DNA of 64,000 bases from Schistosoma haematobium (GCF_000699445.3 NC_067196.1:85426364-85490363), one strand, 5' to 3'; shown: positions 1-11,440, counted from the first letter of the stretch. Numbers and translations: made by a program. Notes: generated by a model from the letters alone, not told the origin.

Positions 1-1845
1 GAGAACAATTTTAAAGTGTGTTTATAATTTGTCCAATCCATAATGTTTGCACCATCACACAGCATCAAAGACCATCAGTAAAGACGTTTTAAAATCTTCA
101 TACTTAAATTGGCTATAAACAAAGATCTGATCTCCAGCTAATAGGCTGTTGTAATTATACAAAGTGTAAAGAAGGTAGTATAAAGATAAGTCAATAGGAA
201 TTCTAGAAAGTTACTTGATATCTTTTTATCAGAAATTGACCAAAAATGTTAAGAAGAACAAATTTTGTTACCATAGTATAAAATGAAGTTACCAAACTTG
301 TTCATTACTCCATTTTTTCTTACATAGATGTTACATAACACATGAAGCAATCAGTTCTTATTTCAGTTCACCATGTCTGTTATAAACTCATAAATAAATA
401 AATTTATTAATGGTTCACTGAATTATAGTGGTGCTAGGATAGTAGAAATGTTAAAATAGGTAGTGAATTCTACTCATGACATCTTCATATTCATATGGTG
501 ACAACGATGATTCTCTTGTTATTTGATCACCATAACTCTTTAAAGAATTTGTAAATAAAAAAAATTTTGTGAACGATGATTAACTTTCTATAAAACTATA
601 TCCAAGAGAAAGATACGGGAGGAAACTGTTTAACTTGAGTATATTAGCACTTTCATTAGAGAGATTATGTAAAGGTAGTTCTACAAAATTATTATCCGGA
701 AATTAATGATGAACATCTAGAAACAATAAGCTTCTTGAAACCATCACACTTTTCCCTGAATGTTTAGCCATTTTTATTAGTGTATTCCCTAAGTAAAATC
801 ACCTACTTGTTGTCACTTGACGTTAACACCGTCCCCAGCAAGTTTAACTAATTTGAATAATATCTAACATCGAGAGCATATCACTGTGTCACATGACACA
901 CGCATTTAGGTAGACCGGATTGATATATTTTGGTAATTACTCTTTTGTTGTTCCGTGCTCTCTGTTTTCATTTTAATTTCTCTAGTTGTAGATAATTATC
1001 ATTATTTCGATCTGGCACAGGAAGTGACCTTAATTACACCGTTCATAAATCAACAGGCTGTCCATTTAAGAAATATTAAAAATTCCCGGCTGATGCATTG
1101 GATCGCTGTAATAAATGTACTACTTAAGCAACTACTGAACTAGTATACTTAAAACTTTCTTTTATCACATGTTTGTTCTGCACGTCTAATGTTATTATTT
1201 ATATCAAATTGATCATGCCTGTAAACTGGCGTGAATTCTGTAATTATTATTTTCAGAATATAAATAAATTATTATTATTATATCCAAAGGAGTAATACAT
1301 TGAATAATCCAATCTAATACCGTCATTTTGGTAGGTATCAATTATAATCAAGACAATACATTTAAAAAGAGAAACAATGATAAATCATAGATAACAAAAT
1401 GGAACCTGTCCAACAAATACTATTCTCTATTTATTGAATTTTACAATGATATAAATATTGTACATATTCACATTATAAAAAATAAAAAGAAACATAATAC
1501 TCATGGAAACTGACAGATGTTGTCAAGACTTCTATGAATTAAGAGAATTATCTTCTTTTTTTTCGTTGTTGATGTTGTAAATCTGTTGTTATTCTATCAA
1601 AGTATTTTTTTCGTTTGTATATTTTTTTTGCCTTTCCATTTTATGATGAATGAATTAGGCAGGTTACTCTCGTCTGGATTCTTAATTTCTTGATAAGTAA
1701 ATCAGATAATTTCAGCTAATAATCTTTAGAATATTCTTCTTTTAATAATAATCATTATTATAATTCTATTAGGTATAATAATTTCAACAGAATCGAATGA
1801 ATCAGCAGCTAGTGAATAAATGTGACTATGTAATTTATTATCACT
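1..1845. other. No gene recognised; AT-rich noncoding
   Basis: AT-rich sequence with no open frame showing a recognisable domain, no plausible exon with good splice sites, and no clear member of the repeat families described in this window. A 62-codon open frame at 955-1143 shows no motif and has the composition expected of AT-rich noncoding DNA. Confidence 0.6.
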
Positions 1846-1847
1846 AT

Positions 1848-2475
1848 GGGGATTTGTGAAGATTGTAGTAATTTTAACAATTGAATTCATGTGACGATCT
1901 AAGCTAGACTACCATTGAAATCCTGAAAACACTGGACATCACTTTTGTCCCACTATGGGACTCCTTATTAGTGCATATCCATGATCTAGCGCTCGGGACT
2001 CAAATTCAGAATACCCGCTCAGTGGTTTGAAGATTAAGCATTCACGCGCGAGACCAAAGGTTAGGGTTCGAGCCTCTTGTGTGAGATCGAGGATACACAG
2101 CCACGGGGGGCCTCATACTGGTGCAGTGAACGAGAACAATCAAATGTATTTGGACACAAAATGACAGATTATCTTAGTAAAATCTGAGAGCTATACAGTA
2201 AATACTTCATTTACAAATAGTCAATCAATTATCTCAGACTTGAATGTTCCTTCGTTTACATACCAATCACTCTCTGTTCTCGTTCTCTTCTCTTCTATCT
2301 TCTTAACCTTCTGTCGCCAGGCTTTTCACTTTTGACTGGTGATATTATACTGCTAATATCTATCGACATCAGTAGCACACCTCATAGTAGGACGAAACGG
2401 CTGTCCAGTGCTTTCAGGTTTTCCATGGTGGTCTAGCTTCAATTGACTCATGATTTCAATCTGTGATATTATATA
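1848..2475 (+). mobile_element. HHR-B copy, inverted pair, split by MITE-C
   Basis: The first part (1848-2014) is a minus-strand HHR-B arm, recognisable by the GGGGATTTGTGAAGATT end and the degraded ribozyme region near 1950-1975. From about 2015 the sequence reads as plus-strand HHR-B: the A-box region CGCTCAGTGGTTTGAAG, then the B box GGGTTCGAGCC, then the ribozyme 5' half. The copy is interrupted at 2120-2379 by a MITE-C element and resumes with TAGGACGAAACGG and the usual 3' end to about 2475. The two halves are head-to-head, an arrangement seen in several other copies here. The ribozyme cannot be active because the insertion lies in its helix II. Confidence 0.75.
2120..2379 (-). mobile_element. 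MITE-C copy inserted in HHR-B ribozyme helix II
   Basis: This is a 260-bp member of a short family also found at 4756-5033, 22910-23487, 33556-33845 and 51488-51788. It begins near GGTGCAGTGAACGAGAAC and ends near AGTAGCAC. The host element has CCTCATACT at 2111-2119 and CCTCATAGT at 2380-2388, a near-identical 9-bp pair that looks like a target-site duplication. No protein is encoded. A short duplication and ends that roughly mirror each other (TGTGGTG against TGTAGTG in better copies) suggest a MITE; superfamily not assigned. Confidence 0.6.
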
Positions 2476-2981
2476 TTTATTTTAGTGCTTATAAGTTGAC
2501 GTTTTGTAATGAATTTTCCTACCTCTTTCTTAACTAATCTGTCAAGTTTAAAAATGATACATTTTACAAGAGTTGAAACTATAACTGATACAAAAACTTC
2601 ACTATTTTAATAGATAACATTGTTTCATTTATTCATTCATTCAAATAACCCTTTATTTGGGCTATTGTAATATAATAATCATGGAATCCTAACTGTTAAA
2701 GACTGATGATAAGCCAATTAAAAATGAATGTTCATTCATCTATTCCTTGTTTTTTATAGATGAAAATGTCTTTGTTCTCTTAAAATCAAACAACCAATTA
2801 GAGGTTAGTGTATTTGTAGAATAGGCTAAATTAAGTACAAAATAAAATGCACGAATGAAAATATATACAAATTCATTTCATGTCTGACATCAACCTGTTT
2901 TCTTGATTTAGTTTAATTCTGTTTTATAAAATCGTTTACTAAGCCTCTGTGATAAACAAAGAATTGTGTTATTTCATAAAC

Positions 2982-3290
2982 TAATAGTTGAATTCATAAA
3001 TCAACTGAAGCTAGATCACCAAGAAAAACTCAAAAGTACAGGACGGTCATCTCGACCTTGTATGGGACTCCTCAGTAGTGCGCATCCGCGATTCCTTACC
3101 CAGGACCTGTTTTGCTCTTGTGGGTGAACACTTAGTGGCGCCGCCATTCACCATTGTTTTCAGTGAACTACTATCTGACAACAGACCTGGTTGAACTCCA
3201 CTGATCATTAGAACTCCATGTTATACCTCTTGAAGTCAGACTCATAAATCCAACTATTAAGTTACTAAAATCTCCACAAAACAGCCTTCT
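2982..3290 (-). mobile_element. HHR-B copy, degraded
   Basis: Minus-strand HHR-B. The ribozyme region lies around 3050-3105 and the upstream arm (matching the TGTTGTGAGATAG and TTCAACCAGGTCTG segments of fuller copies) at about 3150-3235. A plus-oriented terminal segment (CTCCACAAAAC, then CCTTCTGAT) follows at 3260-3290, so both ends carry the same sequence in opposite orientation. The tRNA-like head is largely deleted and the ribozyme core is mutated. Confidence 0.65.
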
Positions 3291-3957
3291 GATTACTTTA
3301 TAAACATTAGTGGAAAAAGTGCTTATAAATTATTTATTTATTTACAGTTATAACCACATTACTCTTTACAAATAATCTAAGCTTGATGATGTGTGGTAAA
3401 TAATCGAAAATCGTACTATGTATTTCCTAAGTGGGTTAGAACTATCTATATTTTTTTACATGATTCTTGTTTGAGAAAACAAATTTTTCAAATGATGTTC
3501 TGATTATCCATCGCTTTTAACTTATTACTTTGAGGATATTCAGTATTTACACGCAGCTACTTTGAACCAAGGTAGTTGAAAGTGTTATTTCTGTTATGCA
3601 TAATGCAGAGTACACGGCAAATTCTTTTTCCCTTGACTTATGTTGTAAAGTACTACTGAGAAGATTTCAACATTCTCTATTGAATTTGATTAGAAATAAA
3701 ACAAGATGCATTTCGATTTGGTTACCTTACAGTGATAAATATTAGTGTAAATATCTTATAATACTGTGAGAGCATTAAATTTTGTTAGCATTGTTACTAC
3801 GTCATTGTTGTTGAGCCTACTAGTGAAACTATAATAATATCAATGGTCTTGAGAGACTTTAAATGTGACTTTGGGATAGTTTAACCAGTTTTTATTCAAT
3901 TAGAATCCAGGTAATATAAACAGATACTGTAAAACAACAAACTAAAAAATTTGAAGC

Positions 3958-4465
3958 CCTCAAATGCCCTGGTACAGCCGAGAGTGGGGAGAGTCATCTC
4001 TCCCTCTCAAAATGCTATCACATGGCCACGTGCATACTACCACTGACAGGGAGGTCCTACTCATTGCCTTCTCGATCCAGGGGTGTTGTTTGCGAAGTTG
4101 GGAGAACGGGAAGCCAATATCCAGTGCTTCAACCGGGTTGGTGGATATAGAGTATTCACCTAAATGAGTTGGAAATCCCTGATTCCAAACCAATCGTGCA
4201 CATGGGCTCCAGTATCCTGAGGGAACAAATGAATTATGAACTAATCGTTGGTCACCTGCTACCATGGGACTGCATCTCCTTATGTTGCCTTATGGATCAG
4301 ACCTTTAGGTCGACGGCTTCGTGTGTGGCCCCCTAAGAAAACCACCTGCTTTAGTCTGGTCATCCGGGCAATATCACAGCCGTCACACAAATCGAATGCT
4401 TTACGTGGTGCATATCTATTTGGTGCCATTTTGTACCAATATTTGTGTGTTTAAATAAATAAGTA
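3958..4465 (+). repeat. R-E dispersed repeat, copy 1
   Basis: A repeat of about 500 bp that starts near AAATGCCCTGGTACAGCCG and ends near GTTTAAATAAATAAG. It is the best-preserved of five copies (others at 19756-20243, 22285-22405 reverse, 49928-50397 and 53412-53872). It is distinctly more GC-rich than its surroundings. Open frames here (for example 3960-4265 minus, 4248-4454 plus) are not conserved between copies, so I do not call them genes. The A-rich TAAATAAATAAG end suggests retrotransposition. Function and class unknown. Confidence 0.7.
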
Positions 4466-4685
4466 AAACTTTGAAAAATATACTTATTTTTTACATGAAT
4501 AATTAAGATTCACAATAAGTTTTTCAGTGTTAAGATCAGTATATGATACAAAAACTCTTTCATACAAATTCTGATCATTTTAATTTTAAACTCTAAAAAA
4601 GTAATATCTATCCATCAATGCATTTGCATTTTTTTTATTGAGATCATGAACCAACTGATATTAAACCACCACTGAATACCTTGAA

Positions 4686-4731
4686 GCACTGAATGGCCAT
4701 TTCGTCCTATTGTTGAACTCCTCAGCAATGT
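4686..4731 (-). ncRNA. Hammerhead ribozyme motif (HHR-B), core retained
   Basis: Read on the minus strand the core is CTGAGGAG, a helix II segment ending TAGGA, then CGAAAT and an ATT triplet before CAGTGC. The catalytic segments CUGANGA and GAAA and an NUH cleavage triplet are present. The outer helix I arm is damaged (CATTG against CAGTGC) and helix II keeps only part of its pairing, so activity is doubtful. Confidence 0.5.
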
Positions 4732-4755
4732 ACATCCACGATCCCACTTACGGTT

Positions 4756-5033
4756 TAGTGAACAAGAAGACAAATGGGGACAATCGGATGTATTTGACAT
4801 GAAATTACAGGACTTGTTAATAAAATCTAACAATCATATCATAAATGCCTAATTTACAAAATGTCCATCAACTGTTTCAAAATGACTTAGACTTCATTGT
4901 TCTTACATTTTCATACAATTTGCATTCTGTTTCCATTCTTTACTGTTCGATCTTCTTCTCTCTCTGCTACCAGACATTCTATTCACGACTAACATCATAC
5001 CCTACTTATGTCGATATCAATAGTACACACCAT
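4756..5033 (-). mobile_element. MITE-C copy
   Basis: Starts near TAGTGAACAAGAAG and ends near TAGTACACACC, colinear with the other four MITE-C copies. It splits an HHR-B element just 5' of its B box on the element strand. No coding capacity. An open frame inside it (4845-5051) is not conserved among copies. Confidence 0.6.
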
Positions 5034-5225
5034 AACGAGATCCAAACCTAGATCCTTCAGTTTCGCACACGCCAGCGTCAGAAAACGACTGCATTACATC
5101 TGACTAATTCATGAATTCATTACCGTTTTATCAGTTCAACTTACATGAAGTAAATAAATCTATTATGAAATGGATACTCATTGAATAGCAAAAAAACAAA
5201 AAAAAAAAACAGACAAACAACTTAC

Positions 5226-5693
5226 CACTTGTTTTCAAATCAATTAAATGACTAGTCATTGTACCATAATTTGTAGTTGCTAAGACTAATAATTTCATAT
5301 CTGGTAAAAAATTATATACAGTAATTGACCAAAGATTTATATTTTCTTTAATATTAATATTAATATTGTTATTATTATTACCATTACTATTATCAAAATT
5401 ATTTATATATGAAATGAGATCATTTAAATGATCTAAATGATCATTGAATGAAATAGATTGAATTTTAGCATGAGTTTGAGCAAATGTCATTGAATATGAT
5501 TCAGTTGAATATTCTATAACTGTAGGTAAATATATAATCATATTTGGTTTATCTTTATGTACAGCACCAAGTTGTATTGTTGCATTTTTTGGTGTAATTA
5601 ATGCATATAATTGTAATTTAGTAATAAATTGTGATGGATGATTAGATGAATAATAAATTCTATCCATTGGTTCCATGATAAATTTTGGTAAAT
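5226..5693 (-). CDS. Internal coding exon of an unidentified gene
   Basis: This looks like a genuine internal exon on the minus strand. The acceptor is a pyrimidine-rich tract ending TTTTTTATAG just before 5693, and the donor is GTAAG at 5225-5221. The exon is 468 nt and open throughout. It enters with two nucleotides of a split codon and leaves with one. It encodes about 155 residues beginning LPKFIMEPMDRIYY and ending LIDLKTS. The amino-acid composition is protein-like, with an Asn-rich low-complexity stretch around residues 97-112. There is no signal peptide or membrane segment inside the exon; the open frame past the donor is hydrophobic but is intron sequence. I do not recognise the family. 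An RTE fragment sits in the intron immediately upstream. No partner exons were identified. Confidence 0.65.
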
Positions 5694-5775
5694 CTATAAA
5701 AAAGAATAAAAGAATGAAAAAAAAATAGAATGATTTTCATAAACAAATATTTTAGTAATAGTATAAAAAGGATTT

Positions 5776-6357
5776 ATCATTGATGAACATGGTGAATCTG
5801 ATACAGATGTGAAAGCGCGGATCGATAAAGCAAGAGCAGTAAATTTACAATTGAAGGACATCTGGAATTCAAAACAAGTGTCAACCAACACCATGGTCAG
5901 GATTTTCAATACAAACATCAAGACGGTTCTACTGTATGGGGCGGAAACTTGGAGAACTACGAAAGCTATCATCCAGAAAATACAGGTGTTTATTAACAAT
6001 TGTCTACGCAAAATACTTCAGATCCATTGGCCGGACACTATTAGCAACAACCTACTGTGGGAGAGAACAAACTACATTTTATTGAAGGAAGAAATCAGAA
6101 AGAAGCGCTGGAAGTGGATAGGACACACATTGAGGAAAACATACAACTGCGTCACAAGACAAGCCCTCACATGGAATCCTCAAAGTCAAAGGAGAAGAGG
6201 AAGACGAAATAACATATTACGCCGAAGAATAGAGACAGACATGAGAAAAATGAACAAGAATTGGATGGAACTAGAAAAGAAGGCCCAGGACAGTGTGTGT
6301 TGGAGAATGCTGGTCGGCGGCCTATGCTCCATTGGGAGTAACAGGCGTAAGTAAGTA
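5776..6357 (+). mobile_element. RTE-type LINE 3' fragment with target duplication
   Basis: A 5'-truncated RTE-like non-LTR retrotransposon. The frame from 5776 reads the RT C-terminal region ([12 protein letters not shown], then [19 protein letters not shown]) and the conserved distal part [11 protein letters not shown] to GSNRRK, with the stop in the GTAAGTAAGT tail. The 181-codon open frame (5809-6354) is intact but lacks the endonuclease and catalytic RT motifs, so it is not autonomous. AGTATAAAAAGGATTT (5760-5775) and AGTATAAGAGGATTT (6358-6372) form a near-perfect target-site duplication. The insertion lies in the intron of the exon at 5226-5693, antisense to it. Confidence 0.85.
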
Positions 6358-6469
6358 AGTATAAGAGGATTTCAATTGATTCATATTTTAATTGTAATTT
6401 ACTTCATTTGATATTGTTTACTTGGATCTTTATATTGATGTTTAGGACTGAAATTGACCAGTTTGTTAT

Positions 6470-6470
<1 letters not shown>

Positions 6471-6516
<46 letters not shown>
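6471..6516. repeat. (TA)n microsatellite within HHR-A
   Basis: A pure TA tract of about 46 bp. It sits where intact HHR-A elements carry a short CATATATGC motif, so it probably grew from that seed. Confidence 0.9.
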
Positions 6517-6520
<4 letters not shown>

Positions 6521-6647
6521 TACTGTGAGTATTGACTTGATATTGACTTAATTCACAAGTATTATGAAGAAAGATGGATAGTGGTTAACAACGGAATACA
6601 GATTGATGCGTTTCGTTCCGTTTGGAACTTGTCAGCTGAATGCATCT

Positions 6648-6785
6648 GGAGATGGTGGAAAAGATTTTTAGCTCAGGTGGATGATTTCGATAGAGTCTTA
6701 TTCTCTGAGCTGGATAGTTTAGTCGTGAAGCTTTCATCATTCTTCTGAACGTTATCATCAACACAAAATTCAGGTAGAAGTTTGG
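6648..6785 (-). mobile_element. FB-D repeat inserted in HHR-A
   Basis: A 138-bp segment starting GGAGATGGTGGAAAAG and ending AGGTAGAAGTTTGG. It matches part of the foldback repeat at 23194-23460 and 8837-9091 (shared CTCTGAGCTGGATAG and GTGGAGCTTTCATC-type blocks). The host HHR-A has ATGCATCT at 6640-6647 and again at 6786-6793, an exact 8-bp target-site duplication. Confidence 0.65.
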
Positions 6786-6860
6786 ATGCATCTTCATCTC
6801 GGAGTTGATGTTTACTCTGAGACTCAAATCCAGCACTATTTGATTCAACTCTAAATGGGG

Positions 6861-6920
6861 ATATATCCAGCTGACGAGTTTTAAATAAGACGAGACGCGC
6901 GTTCTGAATTTCACTGCTAG
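6861..6920 (+). ncRNA. Hammerhead ribozyme (HHR-A), one core change
   Basis: Core CTGACGAG is intact, followed by TTTTAAATAAGA and CGAGAC. The conserved GAAA has become GAGA, which should inactivate it. Helix III GCGCGTT and the helix I partner CTGAATTTCACTGC follow. Confidence 0.6.
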
Positions 6921-6972
6921 ACACTATCCATCTCAAAATATTTATTTACCGTAATTTTTTAGTCGTTTATTG

Positions 6973-7848
6973 TGTCCGTTAGTATGTTAATCTTACCGAA
7001 CTTATTCCGTTCTCATATCCATAATCGACTTATTATTCTGTTTTCACAATATTTAGAATCGCTCATACGAACATGTTATCTTAACACCCAGATAGTCACA
7101 ACACAAATGTATGTTAAATAATTTTTTGGTACGCTTATTAATTTGCTTATAATTCCATGCTACCGTTTCCATTTTTGTCAGTGCCTTTACGTAATATCCA
7201 TGTACATTTTCACATAAGTAGTACACTTTCGTATAATATACTCACTCTTCACATGAAACTATACTCTGTAAGATATAATACAATTTTTTTCACTCATATT
7301 AAACGTATATTATTTCTGTATTATTTTGGAAAACAGACATTTTTCAAGATAAATGTGCTATTTTCTACAAAGGGGGCTATGTAGTGTCCACTATTATGTT
7401 AAGCTCACATAACTTATTGTAGCTTGTGGACAGGCCAATTTATCCATTCTTCTTGAGTCACGTTTTGACCTTGTTAATTATTCACTTATCAACCTTGATT
7501 GTTTTTCTATGAGCGTATGTGCACTTTTTTTTTAATCCTATTCATCAAATGTCTGTAATTTATTTCTATCCGACTAGAAATATCTATTAACGCTTGAGTC
7601 GGCTCACATGCCTTCTTCACTGCGCTACATTTCGTTTCGCTCTCCTTTATTCGCTTCATCCCTCTCATTTCTTGTTCATATCAGTGAGTGTACAAAATAT
7701 ATGTATTCAAAAATTCATTCTTGTATTCGACTTATTTAATTCCGTTATTCACCAACGCGAGTTAAGTCGACAAAGACTAGTCAAGATGTATGTATATTTT
7801 GACGATAATCATACATACGATCTAATTGGAATCAGATAAGAGCCCCAC
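6973..7848 (+). mobile_element. LTR-H-like repeat, possibly two tandem copies
   Basis: A segment starting TGTCCACTATTATGTTAAG at 7385 and ending near GAGCCCCACTAAAA at about 7848 matches 25405-25735 and, reversed, 40785-41268 and 24240-24540. Conserved blocks are ATTCTTCTTGAGTCAC, ATTATTCACTTATCAAC and GGAATCAGAT. A related TGTCCGTTAGTATGTTAA start occurs at 6975, so 6973-7384 may be a diverged tandem copy. The TG start, the length of about 470 bp and the lack of coding capacity suggest a solo LTR. The 3' boundary is uncertain and no duplication was found. Confidence 0.4.
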
Positions 7849-8836
7849 TAAAAGTTATCCTGATGTTCACAAATTCTAAAGTATTGCGACTTTAGATGAT
7901 AAGCAACAACACATAAGAAAGAAACTGGTGATTAGGTGCGATAGCTTATACCTGTTATAAGAAAACTGGCCAAATGCTTAGAGACTTTCCAATATCTATT
8001 CACAACTACATATCTTACGTAGTAAAAAAAGCCTTATACAATGGTATATATTCATTTTTCACGGATTCAAAGTAGCAAAACAAGGAAACAATAATACCAA
8101 ATGGATAATTTAGAACGACTGATTATTTATCAAGTTAAATTATGAAATGAAGTATACAGAGATTGATTACGAGACTGTTCAGACTGAAAATGTTTCAAGG
8201 ATAAATATCAAAAACTATTTGATCTCAAATAATTATCCTCTACTGTTTCAACAGAGCATATTTCATCAAACTTTTGGATCAACCTACTAGTGTAAAACAT
8301 GGCATTCACTTAATTTGCGTTTTTCCTTATTACAGGTGACAGATTTCGTAGGTAAAAGCAGTCGACAACTAAAATTTAACATTAAAACAACCGATTCGAG
8401 AAAATCTAGTATACTACGCTATCTCTTAGGGCTTGGAATTATTCAATGAAATGGCCTACTTCTGTGTTGAATTTGTATCGAAAGTGTGCATATTTTCAAC
8501 TCACAGCACTCGGCTTCACCAATATTAGTTGTATTATTTTTATGTTGAAGATATTCCATAATATTCATTTCAGTTCCATGTACTAACTCAGTCATTCACA
8601 AACTTTTAATACTGAATACATTTGTTTGTTAATTATAAATACTTATACTCTTTCATGCTACTGATTATAAGGCTCGTTTATTATTTTAATATATAATACT
8701 TGAAATAATATGTGATGATATAGACACTGTTTACTTAAAATTCCGCGACTTCCGACCAGCTTCAGTGATTTTCAAGTTCTTCAGTTTCAAGATTTATTAA
8801 ACATCACTTTTCTTTTTCATCAAGTTCATTTTCTAG
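7849..8836. other. No gene recognised; AT-rich noncoding
   Basis: AT-rich DNA between LTR-H and FB-D. Nothing recognisable as coding or as a member of the named repeat families. Confidence 0.5.
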
Positions 8837-9091
8837 GACATCAGCACAAACTTTAGATAGAAGTGAAGTGTTCGAATTTCTTCATATGCATTTCACAGCT
8901 TGTTCTGTATACCTCAATGTTGATTGGTTCTTACTAGCCTTAAATTTTTCATTGTTTACTTTGTTTTGGTTGTGTCTCCTAATGGGAACACTTCACTTCT
9001 ATATGAAGTTTGTGCTGATGATGTCGTTCAGAAGAACGATGAAAGCTCCACGACCAAACCATCCAGCTCAGGAAACAAAACTCCATCTTTG
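8837..9091 (+). repeat. FB-D foldback repeat
   Basis: The left arm (8837-8873, GACATCAGCACAAACTTTAG and onward) is the reverse complement of the right arm (8986-9025) with few mismatches, giving a hairpin of about 37 bp with a spacer of about 110 bp. The sequence after the right arm (GAAGAACGATGAAAGCTCC, ACCATCCAGCTCAGG) is shared with the FB-D copies at 6648 and 23194. Confidence 0.65.
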
Positions 9092-10895
9092 AATAACTAC
9101 ATACTTAATAACCCGCAACTTAATTTGATGCTATTTAATGATATCCAAATCTTGAAATAATATAAGTGAAATTAATTTGTCAATGACCTGAAGCGTAAAC
9201 TTTATTGATTAATGTCATAATTTTGAATATTTTACAGTAAACATTCACCAATGTTACGTAGCATCATGTTAAACTCAGCGTTCTCCTTTCAAAGTCTTTA
9301 ACTGTTTTACTAACCAGGACCCATATATCATAACATTTATCACAAAATCGCTCACGACATATGTATATATAAAATGACATAATACACAAATACGGAAATT
9401 AAACTTACTATGGATCTCCATAAATTCACTACTCACTATATTATTCACAATATATGTACAGAAAAATAGACCGATACATAGGCACACTCTACATTTTATA
9501 TACATTTTCATATTTTTTACAACCATTCATGCACTGATGCAATGGTATTTTTAAGATTTGCAGATTAGTGATTCATATTCGGCGAATAAAGTAGAAAATT
9601 CTGAAGAAAAAAAACGATATATGAAAATATTATTAAAATAAAGAATATTTCAAACATATATGACTGATATCATCCAAGAAAAAAGTAGAGGACTTAGTAG
9701 TGTCTCACTGATAGTGAATATTGATGGTTCTATATGAACTAGAATATACTCAAGATGAGCTAAAATCCTTGATAATGCTGAGTGATCGGACACTTTTAAA
9801 GGGTTCAGAAACTCGAATAAACTAGCCAACTAGTTCTTCTTGATTCGTAACTGCACTAAATTTGAAAGTGGACATAGTCGATAGAAACTATACTAACTAC
9901 TAACTTTTTCTAGTTTTGATAAGTTATAAAGTACGCTACGGTATTGTTTTCCTATGGAATGAATGACTCTGTTGTTGAGTAAGATAACTCAGTCTGCATA
10001 TAGGATAAAACAGTATTTCATTTGTTTAGATGAAGTATTCAATTATTAGGTTGTACTTGAGTAAATATTAACAGGGGTGTTACACAACTCTACATGTAAG
10101 ATAAAAAACTCTGATAGGATCAAATAAAATTATTAAAAGATTTTGGTCACCATTTACATGTGATCATAACTATCGTTATGTTTTCTTCACTGGATTCATA
10201 ATTATTGGATTACATGACAGTTGTCCTGAGGTACTTGTTATAAAAGAACTGATACCTGTAGCAAATCTATTACAAATAAAAGAATACTTGTCTTTAGATA
10301 CTATACTTACAAGCATAGTGATTGCATTATTTCCTCAATCAGTTATCAAATATTTCACTATTTAACCTAGTTTCCTTAAGCTTGAATGACTATTATGGTA
10401 TAAAACCTCAATAGATTTTAATAGATCACTATGTTTATCTTCCTCATTATCTTGAGTGCAGATAAATAACATTTATTTATGTATACTTCAAGATATTTCA
10501 AATCATATCTTATTTCGTAAGTGGTACAGTCACTTTAGTGTCTTGTAATGTTCATGCAAAATTTCACCCGAACGTATTTGATAGTTATTTTAATCAACTG
10601 ATTTAAAGATAACTAGATATTAAAAATAATTTCCATTAGCCAGTTAACCTAAATCTCTGAGTGTTACCACATAAAACTCTGATTTTGCTGATATAGTCAT
10701 TTTATACACATGGGATTAAAGCAATATATCTACCCTTTAGTAGAATAAGTGGAAAAACAGTCACGTTATGAATTGACGACTCAGAATGAAGGTCATTTTT
10801 TAATGAGTTACCAACTGGTGTTTCATTTAAACTCTTTTGATGAAGTAGAAAGTATAATATTAGTTAGTCTGTTCATGTATTCAACAAACTCAATT
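9092..10895. other. No gene recognised; AT-rich noncoding
   Basis: No domain-bearing frame, RNA gene or family repeat was recognised in this 1.8-kb stretch. A minus-strand open frame at 9275-9526 is hydrophobic and low in complexity, with no motif. Confidence 0.5.
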
Positions 10896-10898
10896 CCA

Positions 10899-11180
10899 AT
10901 GGAGGAAGATATCAGGAAGAAACTCTGGAAGTAGGTAGGACACACATTGAAGAAGGCACTCAACTGCGTCTCAAAGCAAGCCATCATATGGAGTCCTCAA
11001 GGCCAAAGGAGAATTGGAAGAACAAAGAACACATTACGCCGAGAAATGGAAACAGACATGAAAAGACTGAACAACAATCGGATGGAACTAGAAAAGAAGT
11101 CCCAGGACAGTGTGGGTTGGAGAATGTTGGACGGTGGTCTATGCTCGTTTAGGAGTAACAGGCATAAGTAGGCAAGTAAG
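10899..11180 (+). mobile_element. RTE-type LINE 3' fragment
   Basis: Encodes the distal RTE tail: EEDIRKKLWK, then after an in-frame TAG the block KKALNCVSKQAIIWSPQGQRR, MELEKKSQDSVGWRMLDGGL and RSNRHK, followed by a degenerate AAGTAGGCAAGTAAG tail. The stop after LWK shows decay. No convincing target duplication. Confidence 0.8.
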
Positions 11181-11440
11181 TTCAAGTATTATAAAACATG
11201 ATCCATAATTTAAACTATTGGAGATATTTTTAGAGTTTTGGAATATAGTAGTAATAAAAAGTATAATCCTTGCTTATCCTTTATGATATTAGTTTTGTGT
11301 TCTTATGGAGACTGCATAATTTCACATGTGCTTTTTTAAAAAACATTCTTACATATTTGTCATTTTGCATTGTGCATCATTTATTTCTCCTCTAATGTAC
11401 TAAACGTTTTCTCTTTGTTAACCAAGTATCGAATCTCATT

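Larger units (their letters stand above)
4637..5112 (-). mobile_element. HHR-B copy interrupted by MITE-C
   Basis: Minus-strand HHR-B running from the terminal segment (TTGAGATCATGAACC at 4638) through the ribozyme (4686-4731) to the start of the tRNA-like part, interrupted at about 4756-5033 by MITE-C, then resuming with a degraded B-box region (GAGATCCAAACC) to about 5112. It is the second HHR-B in this window that carries a MITE-C. Confidence 0.7.
6430..6935 (-). mobile_element. HHR-A (Sm-alpha-like) inverted composite with FB-D insert
   Basis: A minus-strand HHR-A runs from the 3' end (TTTAGGACTGAAATTGACC near 6443) through an expanded (TA)n tract and a degraded ribozyme (about 6590-6647). 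It is interrupted by FB-D at 6648-6785 and resumes at 6786 with GCATCTTCATCTCGGAG. From about 6858 a plus-strand ribozyme arm follows (to 6935), so the two ends of the composite are inverted copies of the same 3' ribozyme arm. The tRNA-like head is missing. Confidence 0.75.

Noticed and set aside
3960..4454. Open frames of 101, 67 and 68 codons on both strands inside R-E
   Set aside because: The frames are not kept open in the other R-E copies, they overlap on opposite strands, and they carry no known domain.
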